In this document: positions 1 through 9,528 of the stretch, in pieces | How the letters are laid out: every line of letters begins with the position of its first letter | How positions within the stretch are numbered: the stretch's first letter is position 1 | Origin: Mesostigma viride | Taxonomy: Eukaryota > Streptophyta > Mesostigmatophyceae > Mesostigmatales > Mesostigmataceae | Reading direction: 5' to 3' | DNA: 30,206 nt | NCBI GenBank assembly: GCA_009746045.1 | Contig: RPFO01000050.1 | Coordinates: 1,249,381-1,279,586, forward strand | Position numbers and translations under genes: made by a program | The notes under the pieces: generated by a model | Told to the model about the DNA's origin: nothing | Seen by the model: the letters and a program-made list of their open reading frames with translations, nothing else | Databases searched by the model: none

Positions 1-1097
1 CCACCCTGGTTTAAGCTTCCCTTTCCCTAATGGTACCTGGTTCCATGCCTCACATCGAGCACTGCCGCTCTTTAATTCTCGTATGACCGCAGCCTTGATC
101 CCTTGCGCATGCAATTGATGATCCGCAATGACGCTAAGCCATGGCAGTGGCAGTAGCCCCATCTGCCGACTGGTGGTCCTTAGCACCACTGATGGGGCTA
201 GTGGTGGTCCACAGCACGTGCCGGCGTCGTTGCATGGTGCTGCACAGTAAGGGGCATTGAGGGGGGAACCAAAAATGGTAACCTGGAAACAATAGGCTGG
301 ATTTGGAAGCCAGCGCGGCTGCATATGTCCAAGGTCGAGCAATGAGTGTCAAATCAACCCTAGGATCTCACGTGTGGACCTCGCGCATTTGTGCCCTCCG
401 TGTCACTCCATGCGCTGCATCCCCCAGCTGTGGACACAGAAAGACGTGCTAAAGCCAGCCAAAGCTAACGCTTGTTGGCTGTTGCCTTGTGAAAGGCAAG
501 GGATAGGGGGGACCGACTGCTCATCGCTCAAGCACACGTGTGGACACCCAATCATGCACGCCCTCCGTCACCATCCCCCCATGCTGTATGGAACAGGATG
601 CTACGATGACCTGGCCGGCCACATATCCGCCATCGACCAGGGCTGCGACTCAACCACGCCATATTGCATCCCCAGCGACCCCCACGCGATGCCGGGTAGT
701 GGTGCGCCCGGCACCTGCTCCGGTATGTGTGCAGTGCTGCTCACACCCGACATGTTTGCTATTTTTGTGCTGTACGGCGTTGCATTCTCAGCTCGGCAGG
801 TTAGTCATCGACAAAATGAGCATAGCTCACCAAATGCTGTCACGTGGCACCATGCAGTGTTTCACTGCACACAAGCCTTATGGATTAGGGAAATTAGCTC
901 TGCGACACATACACCCGACACATATATTATATATGTGTATTTCGGGGAACAGTACACACGTTGAAATATGTCTTTCGGAAGTGTTGTATACCACCGTGAA
1001 TGGTGGGTGTGTTATCAAAAATGACTTCGCGCCATATCCCCGGTTCCGCAGCCAATGTGCTTTTCAAGAGGGCCCACAGCTGTGGTTCTATACCGGC
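1..1097. other. Host-like DNA without a recognisable gene
   Basis: This stretch has mixed base composition and no open frame with a recognisable domain. Two overlapping plus-strand frames (374-964 and 540-1133) have scattered Cys/His/Pro-rich composition typical of chance frames and overlap each other over most of their length, so I do not call them. A short TA-rich stretch lies near 920-940. No RNA gene was recognised. Confidence 0.6.
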
Positions 1098-1434
1098 CTG
1101 TTGACCACCATGAGTGTGATTGCTATCTGTTGACCACCATATGAGTGTGATTGCTATCTGTTGACCACCATATGAGTATGATTGCTATCTGTTGACCACC
1201 ATATGAGTGTGATTGCTATCTGTTGACCACCATATGAGTGTGATTGCTATCTGTTGACCACCATATGAGTATGATTGCTATCTGTTGACCACCATGAGTG
1301 TGATTGCTATCTGTTGACCACCATATGAGTGTGATTGCTATCTGTTGACCACCATATGAGTATGATTGCTATCTGTTGACCACCATATGAGTATGATTGC
1401 TATCTGTTGACCACCATATGAGTGTGATTGCTAT
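1098..1434. repeat. 31-bp minisatellite, 11 tandem units
   Basis: Eleven head-to-tail copies of a unit reading CTGTTGACCACCATATGAGT followed by GTGATTGCTAT. Units 1 and 7 lack two bases (CCACCATGAG instead of CCACCATATGAG) and are 29 bp; the others are 31 bp. Units 3, 6, 9 and 10 carry GAGTATG in place of GAGTGTG. The fixed order of these variants implies expansion partly by multi-unit duplication. The copies abut directly with no spacers, so this is a minisatellite and not a CRISPR array. Confidence 0.95.
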
Positions 1435-1906
1435 TAGCTGGCAAGACTATATGGTGACTCCATTAATACTGTGTGCGGGCAAGTGGGCAGGTTAAGTAAA
1501 TAAGCCGTTGTAAAGATTCTATTGGGCTTAAGGACACTTGGGATCATGGCTTCGAATGCTGGAAGCACCAAATAGCCCGCGCATGTGACAGCATGAGGAC
1601 ACGGCGCTATAGTTGTTGAGAGTGGCATCTCTTGCGACCCATGCAGCTGAGCAGGCCTATAGCCAATGGGCATCCTTGGTTTCCATCTTACAAGGATTCT
1701 TCATGCCTTTTTTTCTCTGGTAACATTTGAAGCACTGCCAGGGCCCCCCACATCATTATATAGCCAATAGTCGAGGGGTTGGCTTGCGATAATGTTGGCC
1801 ATGCGTCCATGATGTGCCCTTGAGTTAGGATTAGTTAACTCAAAAACTCAGCAATTACTAGCTGACCACCATCAATGCAAGCCTGCCATTCCTGCTGAAC
1901 ATCCTC
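1435..1906. other. Spacer between minisatellite and vWD gene
   Basis: No convincing gene. The stretch contains a relic of a foldback-element end (1775-1798) and short A/T-rich sequence. A minus-strand frame at 1434-1673 begins in unique DNA, has no recognisable domain and is not called. The 3' end may belong to an intron: a splice-acceptor-like AACAG ends at 1925, just inside the downstream coding frame, so earlier exons of the vWD gene may lie to the left of the part I can read. Confidence 0.5.
1775..1798 (-). repeat. Solo terminal sequence of the foldback transposon
   Basis: The 24 bases GGGGTTGGCTTGCGATAATG plus TTGG are identical to the right extremity of the 7763-9172 foldback element. 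Nothing matching the rest of the element lies next to it, so it is an end relic, a solo end or part of a diverged copy. It shows that the element belongs to a repeated family in this genome. Confidence 0.8.
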
Positions 1907-3838
1907 ATGCTATATAACCAAACAGGCGCATCTGATCGTCAATTTGTGCTGTCTATGGCCGATGGTTGGACCATCATGCATGCAGACATTTCTGGCTGCG
2001 AGGCGGTCTTGGCCCCCGGCCGGGATGCCAGCTGCCCCGCCACCCACCTCCTCGAGGCCGACATCGTGGTGTCCCTGCCCGGCGACCTCTGCGCATACAC
2101 AATCGATCTTGATGACCTCGCAACCCAAATGGTGGCCGCGTCAGGCCCCTTGGTGGGTGTGCGCCGCTGCGCCGTCACCGTGACCGAGGCTCCTCCTCTG
2201 GTGGCCAATGCGTCCCAGATCGTTAACGCGACCCGCCGGCACCTGCTGGACGTTGCCCCGGAATTTGTGACCCTGCGCTTGAGTGCGTTCGTGGCGAGAC
2301 TTCCACAAGCCGAGTCGCTGCTGGCGGTGCTGCAATCCCCCGCCACCGCCGCTTTCCTGATCGAGTACTTCCGGGCGCGGGGCGCGGGTTCCGTGTTGGT
2401 CGCCATCGACCGCGGGGGTATCACCAGGCTCTCGACCGTCACATCCGACCCCCACTTTGTCACGCCCACGGGCCGCACGTTCGACTTCCAGGGGGTCCCT
2501 GGGAGGACTTACTGCGTGGTGACCCACGCCAGGGTGCAGTTGAACGCCCGGTTCATGGGGGCCTCTGGCGCCGGCCCAGAGGTACTTAGTGACATTGCGG
2601 CGGCGGCATCGGGTGGCGTGCAACGCGATGACGCTACCTGGATGGACCAGGTCGCGGTACTTTACGGGTCGGACCGTGTGCTGGTGGAGGCGGCGTCGCC
2701 CGCGGGGGCGCCGTTTGCGCTGTCGCTTGGCTCCGTCATTGTCAATGGGGTAAGACTGTGCTTGGCCCTGCATGCTATGGCCCGCCTGCATGCTATGGCC
2801 TGCCTGCAGCTATGTGGCAGGATTATCACATGATTTTGTTCACCATGCACCGCAGTCAATCATCACAGGACTTTCTCCGGTCTTGCGCCATATGAAACAG
2901 TCACGTATGTGACAGTGCCTGGGAGGCATGCATTCATTTTATGGCATGGATCATGTAGCAGGATGATGTCAGAGAGTGCTGGGCTGATCATTAACCTAGA
3001 GCCCTCGTATGTATGGTGTACTGCCAATTACTGTTGTAGAGTTGCTAGCTTTCCTACTTGATGTGTTTATTTGTGGAGTCATGCAGCTCGGGCACTAATT
3101 TTTTGCGAAACATACACCAGCTGGTAGGCTGCAGTGGATTGAACGCTGATGCACGGTCCGCCCGACAATTATTATGGTGGAAATCAATCCGCATTTCGAT
3201 GGTCTCGGAAGCAGTGTGTTGCAATATGTGCGTTGCAGTTTTGGGTATCTTGATTCCAACGGCCTCCTAAAGCAGCCAATGTGCTTTCTTTGCATTGTCT
3301 GTGCTGCAAAGTAACATGCCATGAATTTCGACGCTTGCAAAGAGGCTTGCGAAGGGGCTTCAGATGGGGTTTTCCCTTCCTGTGTAATTGACATGCACGA
3401 ACTGACCACTGCATGGACCACGTGCATGTGACGCTGCATGTCTGAAGTGCTATTCATTGATTACTAAACCATGCCCGCATCATGCTTTCACGTTGCGTGC
3501 AGGAACCCCTGCGTGGCCCCAAGGCCATCAAGAAGCTCCCCACGGGACTCTCTGTTGCGCGCAAGAACAGCCGCGTTCACATCACCCTCCCCGGGACAGC
3601 CGTCATGGAGGTGGAGGTCGTGCGTGCCGCGTTCTGGGAGGCAGGCAAAGGGCCCGGCAAGAACTTTCTCAACTTGAAACTGAACCAGTTTAATGGCTCG
3701 GAGGGAGTCCATGGCATCCTGGGCCAGTCTTTCGATGACCTTGAGGTTGAGCGTGTTGCCAGTTTGGAGGAAACTGATTATGAAACGTCTGGCATTTTTG
3801 CCACGGATTGTCTTTATAACCGGTTCAAAGGCATATAA
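1907..3838 (+). CDS. von Willebrand factor type D / root-cap-like domain protein, two exons
   Basis: The visible exons are about 1907-2749 and 3503-3838, joined in phase 0 by a GT-AG intron (donor GGG|GTAAGA, acceptor TGCGTGCAG|GAA). The motif DPHFVTPTGRTFDFQG starts near residue 181 and is followed by TYCVV and VQLNARF. This is the hallmark of the vWD-like module of plant and algal root-cap/LEA-type and extracellular-matrix proteins. The second exon carries FLNLKLNQFNG and HGILGQSF, which match the conserved end of the same domain (typically a G-[VI]-L-G-Q-[TS] motif). Function is unknown; relatives are often secreted or wall-associated. No signal peptide is visible, and the true start may be in an upstream exon because an acceptor-like AACAG ends at 1925. 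The frame is intact, unlike many genes to the right, which supports a host gene. Domain identity is fairly sure, the 5' end is not. Confidence 0.75.
2750..3502 (+). other. Spliceosomal intron of the vWD gene
   Basis: This intron of 753 bases starts GTAAGA and ends TTGCGTGCAG. Removing it joins two in-frame halves of one vWD domain. It is A/T-richer than the exons and contains short TGCATGCTATGGC duplications near 2770-2800. It sets the local host splice consensus, which the introns in the virus-like block resemble. Confidence 0.7.
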
Positions 3839-4044
3839 GAAAAGGACCTGCACATGCGTGGTGAAATGCACGTGCTATGCCTCCATGGCGCTGATGGCCG
3901 TTTGATGTCTTATTGCCGGTGACGATGTTTTATTACTAGTGTCGTAGTAAGCAAGCTGGATTTTTGTCCTTTGAGTAAGTGAGAATTTAGCTTCTGCATC
4001 AGCGCAGTATGTTCATTGCACACACCCGCTTCATGTTTAATTAA
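3839..4044. other. 3' flank of the vWD gene
   Basis: Short A/T-rich stretch between the stop codon and the piggyBac-like element. It presumably includes the 3' UTR. No AATAAA was seen; no gene recognised. Confidence 0.5.
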
Positions 4045-4048
4045 TTAA

Positions 4049-5772
4049 CCCGTGTTTTTTTACAACGCGATACATCGCGTTGTAGGGTTAGAACGCGATG
4101 TATCGCGTTGTAATCTGACACGCGGCAAACCTATTAAACATGCGATTTTTGGTCTGAAACTTTCAACATAGGTCAGAAACATCTCAAGAAAAAATCCTGG
4201 TATTTTTGGTATTTTTTTTGTGACAGCTGCAAACAAATATGTACCACTGAAATCAGGCATTTTCGCGGGACGAAGGTGAAGACGACGGCGATGGCGGCAG
4301 GTAGATCTCGCCAGTTTTCGCGCGAATTTCAGTGGCTGTTGGGTGGCACGACCATGATGATGCGTTCAAAGGTTGATAATTAGGTTTCTACGAGTTTGTT
4401 GAGGTACTGGGGCAAAGGAAACGTAGTTTTTTCCAGTTTCTCACCCAACTTTCATGCGGAAACCCTGGAAACCGGCATACATATTATTACGTCAAGACTC
4501 GGGTCTGCTGCGGCACCATGCTTGGTATTTCCATGGTGTTTCGACTTCTTAACACATGTTTATTCATTCCGAACGCCCGGACTCTCGGCTAAACCGAGAT
4601 TTGTGCAGACTTTTATTGGGTAGCTCCGGGCATGATGGTGCCTGCAAATAGCGTAAGGCGTGACCGTGGCTATTGCTACGGTATGCTGTATTTTCCTGGA
4701 AATGGCCTCTGCCACCGGCTCAATAGTGCTTGCAGGCATAAGTATATCGTGTTTCTACCTAGTTTCTGCCAGTTTTCCGCTTAAATTTCTACCGACCTCT
4801 GCCCAGCCTCTCTAAGACCGCCATCCTACTCGACGTTGCTTGCATGTCAGCCATAGCAGGTTGCAGTTGTGCAGTATTTAGGTGCTGTATACGTCGTCAA
4901 GCCGTGCATATATCGTGAGGATTGGATGTTGATGGTTTATACTGCGTTGATTGTGCAAGAAGATCAGCTAGGTGCCAGCCCATAATCATGGTGTATAATC
5001 ATGTGTTGTTAGCATCTTGCCACCATTTGCTAGCATGCATTCCAGCGTCATCTTTGCCTGCATGTAAGCTCATGGATCACTCAACCTATCCAAGCCTTGC
5101 ATTACACGTGCCTCTTTCTTTCAGTATTGCACGCGTTATGGAATGACAACCCAGCACCTCCGTTCCCACGAGGCATGTGCTCAACACGTTGTGAGAGTGG
5201 ATGATGCTTTGGCTATGGCTGCCTGATTCAGTCATATTAGGTCATCCAGTCATGATGTTTGATGCATGTTTGATGCTGTATGACTTATGCAACACTTATT
5301 TTCAACGTTTTGACCCTCCAAGCTCACTATGGCCCCGTTTATGGGGCTCGTGTCGTTGCGTAATGTTGTGAAGGGCTCTCATGTTTCCCACTGCGTTGTA
5401 ATTGTGATGCTAATGAAAAATAGCTCCAGTGGCCCAATGGGCCTGAGTTTTGTTTCACAGAGCCTGCATATGTTGCCCATAGCTCGTGCAAGAAGCCAGA
5501 TTTTTTTCATGAACCATTTGTGAATAAGCACATGACTTGTGACCTAGGGTCAAGAAATTGCGGTCATGGTCAGACCCCCCTGTATTCAAACCAGTGTATC
5601 TCTCTAATGAATAAGCATTTTGTAGGTCTGAGTAGCTCAAAAAATCCTTTGATTTATGGGCTTTCAGGAAAGTATATACATGACCATGAAAAAAAATTTT
5701 CCTTAGGTGTTATACGCGTTCTTAAAAAAGCTTACAACGCGATATATCGCGTTCTAATTAAAAAAACACGGG
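4049..5772. mobile_element. Non-autonomous piggyBac-like element flanked by TTAA
   Basis: The left end reads TTAA|CCCGTGTTTTTTTA and the right end is its inverse, ending CACGGG|TTAA, giving a 14-bp terminal inverted repeat and a TTAA duplication (4045-4048 and 5773-5776). TTAA targeting and a CCC start are diagnostic of the piggyBac superfamily. Inside the ends lie subterminal palindromes of AACGCGATRTATCGCGTT: two on the left (4064-4081 and 4092-4109) and one on the right (5736-5753). The 1,724-bp interior has no long frame and no DDD transposase, so the element would need a transposase from elsewhere. The superfamily call rests on the ends and target site alone. Confidence 0.85.
4064..4109. 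repeat. Paired subterminal palindromes of the piggyBac-like element
   Basis: AACGCGATACATCGCGTT (4064-4081) is followed by its exact reverse complement AACGCGATGTATCGCGTT (4092-4109). A perfect palindrome of the same family, AACGCGATATATCGCGTT, is at 5736-5753 near the other end. Such subterminal inverted motifs are usual transposase-binding sites; that role here is inference. Confidence 0.8.
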
Positions 5773-6149
5773 TTAATCAATTACATGTTACTGCATATTG
5801 GCTAACCGTAGTGGGTGATAATAATCCTCCATGAGACTACGCCGGGCCGGTGCATGGGAAGGTTGGTCGATGGTGATGGATCGAGGCCCCCAGCAGCAAT
5901 TAAGGATGACATGACGGCAGTCGATCGTCCAAGCTGCGCTGTGCGTGCACACGGATCGAGGAGCATCATGGCGCCGATTCAAGGTCCCGGGCCCTCCCGG
6001 TTCTCAAGTAAGTAAGTACTTGCGTGTCATGCGCATGGGCATGCCACGGAGTAGTAACTATGCTAATCTCATTAGAAAAACTAATTACACGAAAGTTACA
6101 AATATCGTCTGCATCATGCCCCAACGGCCCAACCATGTAGTGGCTAATT

Positions 6150-6395
6150 AATTAATTAAGAACATATCTCCTTTGGGAGCTTTAAGCTTATGTAACACAT
6201 AGCCCTGAGAGGGGGCATATGGTTTGTACTACATTCTGAGCTACAACCTGCAGGTGGGGGGATGTATTAATTAATTATAATTAATTAGAAACATGACTCC
6301 GTTGGGAGTCAATGTAGCACATATCCCTGAGAAGGGGCATATGGCTTTTAATACATCCTAGGAATTAGGATACTTCATGCAAGGGTGGGAATGTA
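6150..6395. repeat. Degenerate tandem duplication, about 128-bp unit
   Basis: Two adjacent units share AATTAATTA followed by GAACAT/GAAACAT, a CTCC..TGGGAG hairpin-like block, a GTAACACAT/GTAGCACAT block and CCTGAGA.GGGGCATATGG. Divergence between units shows an old duplication. Each unit contains a small inverted repeat (CTCCnnTTGGGAG). Confidence 0.65.
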
Positions 6396-6554
6396 AGCTA
6401 CCCTTGCTCTAGGCCGTGCACCAGGGCACCCGCACCCTCACGGTCTATCACGCTATGCCCAGCTAAGGGGGAGCATGCCATGTGGGGGAAGATCATCATG
6501 GCTATACAAGGGCGAGGACATGGCTTCTCGACAGAGAGCATCTCTCTGCATGGC

Positions 6555-6655
6555 ATAGCATGGCTAAATTCTTAATGCAACATCCATGGGGGTCCCATTA
6601 TAGACAAAGCATGGCTAAATGTTGAAGGCATCATCCATGGGGGCCATTATGGGCG
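6555..6655. repeat. Direct repeat, about 51-bp unit
   Basis: Two adjacent copies of a unit containing AGCATGGCTAAAT and CATCCATGGGGG followed by CCATTAT. They differ by several substitutions. No function is evident. Confidence 0.65.
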
Positions 6656-6767
6656 CACATGCGCGTGGGCCACATGCTAGGCTAAGCCTTACTAATCTAC
6701 ACTACTGGTATATATCCCCACCGCGCGTAGCCTTTTCGCGCAATGTGCAATCGTTTCTCTCCGGCGC

Positions 6768-7762
6768 ATGCACGCCGCTCCGGACGACCCGCTGGGCTTT
6801 AAACTGCACATGGTGACCCCCCGCCTGCTCCTCACCCCTCTCGGGCGTGGTGTGCGCGGCCTCCAGGGTGCGGTTATTGCCCGTTGCCGACGCTTTCTGC
6901 AGGGGGACTGGGAGGGGCTGTTTGGCGTGCCGCCCCCGCGCACGGCCCGGCTGTCGGGGGAGGTCAACTTCGAGCGGGTGGCCGCCGACGTCATCCGCCT
7001 CGTCCGCGAGGGGCAGCTCAGCCGGGCCATGACCCGCTTGGAAATGGCCAAGCTCGCCCCCGCCAATGCGGCTACCCTGGCGGCCTTGGAGGCTCTTCAC
7101 CCTGCGGAGCCCGGATTCCAGCTGCCCGTGCCGGACCCCCTGCCGGCCCCCCTCCGGCTGGACCGCGACTGCTTCCTGGAGGTGATGCGTGAGGTCCCGC
7201 GGGCTTCCTCTACCGGGCCGTCGGGCTGGCGCTACGAGCACTTGGAGGTCCTGGTGGGGCATGGGGGCGAGGACATTCTCTTTGACACCCTCATTGACCT
7301 GGCGGCTGGTCGCGTTCCTCCCGCTGCGCGCGAGTGGTTAGCGGGCGCTCGCCTCCTCGCTCTGCTCAAGGGTGTCTTGCCCCCCCCGAGGGCAAGGTGC
7401 GCCCGATCGCCTGCGGTGAGGTGCTCCGCAAGCTCGTGGGCAAAGTGATCTGCCGCCAAAAGGCGCCCGAGCTCCGTGCCTTTTTCTGCCCGCCCCTCGC
7501 AGCGGGTGAGACCTCGGTGGCGGCCCAGCTGGGGGTGACGACTCCAGGCGGGGCGGATATCCTCATCCATTCGGTGCAGGCCTACCTCGAGGCCCACCCC
7601 ACCCACGCTGTCGTCAAGGTCGACTGCCACAACGCGTTCAACAGTCTGTCCCGCGCCAGCATGTTTGCGGCCGTCATGGAGTCCTTCGAGGACTTGTACG
7701 CTTGGACAGCCGTGTGCTACGGCCAGCCCGGCCAACTGGTTCACATCATGGAGGACGGCACT
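6768..7762 (+). pseudogene. Truncated non-LTR retrotransposon reverse transcriptase
   Basis: Two frames form one reverse-transcriptase-like protein. The first (6768 to about 7380) contains a spacer region and ASSTGPSGWRYEHL, a form of the [ST]-x-G-x-[DS]-G-[WI] motif before RT block 1 in LINE-type enzymes. The second (about 7380-7762) has KVRPIACGEVLRKLVGK, the block with R-P-I, and VVKVDCHNAFNSLSR, matching palm motif A (D-x-x-x-A-F-[ND]-[ST]). The frames meet at a run of eight C and are reconciled by one missing base. The protein stops where the foldback element inserts at 7763, before the catalytic YxDD block, so the copy is inactive. No endonuclease domain is visible upstream. Confidence 0.8.
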
Positions 7763-8193
7763 CCAACATTATCGCAAGCCAACCCCCTTTCAGGGTCCCA
7801 AAACCACCTGGCAGGGTGCCAAAATACTAATATTCACCCCCTGAAAAGGCTTTCTCACTACCTGAGGGAGACCCAGCCAAAACCCCGGCTCAGACCCTGA
7901 GAAACCCCCCCCCGCCCTGGTTATTAGCCAGGGGGTGGGGATATTTTCTCCCCCCTCCCTGGTCCCCCATACCCGGCAGACTGCCACGTGTCACCCCCTG
8001 ATTGGCTGGCTACTAGGCCTGATATAACCAGGGTGGAAATAGGCTCCGCCAGGGTGCTCCAAAAGCAAAAAACCCCCATCACCTGGTTGGTGACGGGGCC
8101 CTGTCAGATATTGACACCCGGCTGGTTTTCCCTTCAAATTTTGACAGGGTCCCTGGCCAGGAAAAAAATATCTAAAGCTACTATATATATATT

Positions 8194-8566
8194 AAAAACT
8201 ATATTTTTTAAACATATATATTAAAAATATAATTACTTACAGCAGAGTGAAATCACTCAAACCAAAGCAAACGCCCAGCTATGAACCTATATACAGAGCC
8301 ATGTCAAAGCTCTATACTACGATAAGACCAATGGAAACGCCTAACGGGAGGAACCTAATAGCCCTGCTGCACCGCAAAATCAGCCCGCGTACGGCGGAGC
8401 ATGATGCGCATCTCTGGGGTGGACCCGGCCGCCTTGGGACCAGGGGGGATATTCGAGTCTACTCCCTGGTACTCGGGAGTATCTTGGATATACTAGAATA
8501 TATATATTCATTTTTTCTTGTGCCGCTGGCGTGATCCTTGGATGTCTGTGTCAGATTACTATTAAT
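8194..8566. other. Unique segment interrupting the left arm of the foldback element
   Basis: This 373-base segment has no counterpart in the right arm. Reading the right arm backwards, CTACTATATATATATT runs straight into CTTCAGGG, while in the left arm the segment separates them. It has A/T-rich edges and a GC-richer core, and no coding frame I can identify. It is either an insertion into the left arm or sequence lost from the right arm. Confidence 0.7.
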
Positions 8567-8744
8567 TTCTTCAGGGTTATTCTCCCAGTCATCGGTTTTT
8601 TCCTTATGTTGCATGCCTATCTCACCTTCGTAATCTATCATTCTCAATGAATATATATATTCATTGAGAATGATAGATTACGAAGGTGAGATAGGCATGC
8701 AACATAAGGAAAAAACCGATGACTGGGAGAATAACCCTGAAGAA
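8567..8744. repeat. Perfect palindrome, 89-bp arms, no loop
   Basis: Positions 8567-8655 are the exact reverse complement of 8656-8744, centred on a TATATATA core between 8655 and 8656. I followed the arms base by base and found no mismatch. It forms the centre of the foldback element. Confidence 0.9.
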
Positions 8745-9172
8745 TATATATATAGTAGCTTTAGATATTTTTTTCCTGGCCAGGGACCCTGTCAAAATTT
8801 GAAGGGAAAACCAGCCGGGTGTCAATATCTGACAGGGCCCCGTCACCAACCAGGTGATGGGGGTTTTTTGCTTTTGGAGCACCCTGGCGGAGCCTATTTC
8901 CACCCTGGTTATATCAGGCCTAGTAGCCAGCCAATCAGGGGGTGACACGTGGCAGTCTGCCGGGTATGGGGGACCAGGGAGGGGGGAGAAAATATCCCCA
9001 CCCCCTGGCTAATAACCAGGGCGGGGGGGGTTTCTCAGGGTCTGAGCCGGGGTTTTGGCTGGGTCTCCCTCAGGTAGTGAGAAAGCCTTTTCAGGGGGTG
9101 AATATTAGTATTTTGGCACCCTGCCAGGTGGTTTTGGGACCCTGAAAGGGGGTTGGCTTGCGATAATGTTGG

Positions 9173-9528
9173 CTCCACGTCAATAGGGGGTTCTTGGCCG
9201 GCTGTGGCACTTTTGGGGGCACTCCTACGGCTTCGCAAGGTAACCCCCTATTTACTGCTTGTTTTGCTATTTAAATTGAATAGGCAATGGATATATGTTG
9301 TTAATTGATTGATTATTGAATAGGACACCATACTGCTTTATTGTAGGGCCACGGATAGCCCTTTATTCTTCTGGTCGGCTGTTGCCGGTCCCATTCCTTC
9401 TCCTTAGCCTTATTGTTCAGGGGTGGCTGTTAGGAGGTAAAAAGTTCCCATCCCCTGAAGTGGGAAAGTGAGAGCTCTGCCTGCGTTGTTGCCCTCTTTA
9501 TTGCGCGCGTGCAGATGGCCAGGGTCGA
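9173..9528. other. Junction between host-like DNA and virus-like block
   Basis: No gene is recognised. The first 70 bases, after the foldback element, could be the continuation of the interrupted reverse transcriptase, but I could not find a conserved RT block. The change to GC-rich, gene-dense sequence occurs within this stretch, so the viral insertion edge, if there is one, lies about here. Confidence 0.45.

Larger units (their letters stand above)
5777..6767. other. Host-like intergenic DNA with short tandem duplications
   Basis: No gene is supported. The stretch contains two sets of degenerate direct repeats (annotated separately) and TTAATTAATT-rich segments. Immediately to the right begins the degenerate reverse transcriptase, so the last part may be retrotransposon sequence decayed beyond recognition. 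Confidence 0.5.
7763..9172. mobile_element. Foldback (long inverted repeat) DNA transposon, non-autonomous
   Basis: The ends are inverted copies starting CCAACATTATCGCAAGCCAA. The outer arms, 7763-8193 and 8742-9172, are 431 bp each and near-identical. An inner perfect palindrome (8567-8744) continues the same symmetry. The right half therefore runs without a break from centre to end, whereas the left half is interrupted by a non-repeated segment at 8194-8566. Flanks end in CT (7761-7762) and begin with CT (9173-9174), a possible 2-bp target duplication. No transposase frame is present. It interrupts the reverse transcriptase gene. The superfamily cannot be set from the ends. Confidence 0.85.

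Noticed and set aside
374-1133. Two overlapping frames of about 196 aa as genes
   Set aside because: They overlap in different frames, have no recognisable motif and show chance-like Cys/His/Pro composition.
1098-1434. CRISPR-like regular repeats
   Set aside because: The 31-bp units abut directly without variable spacers, and the setting is eukaryotic; it is a minisatellite.
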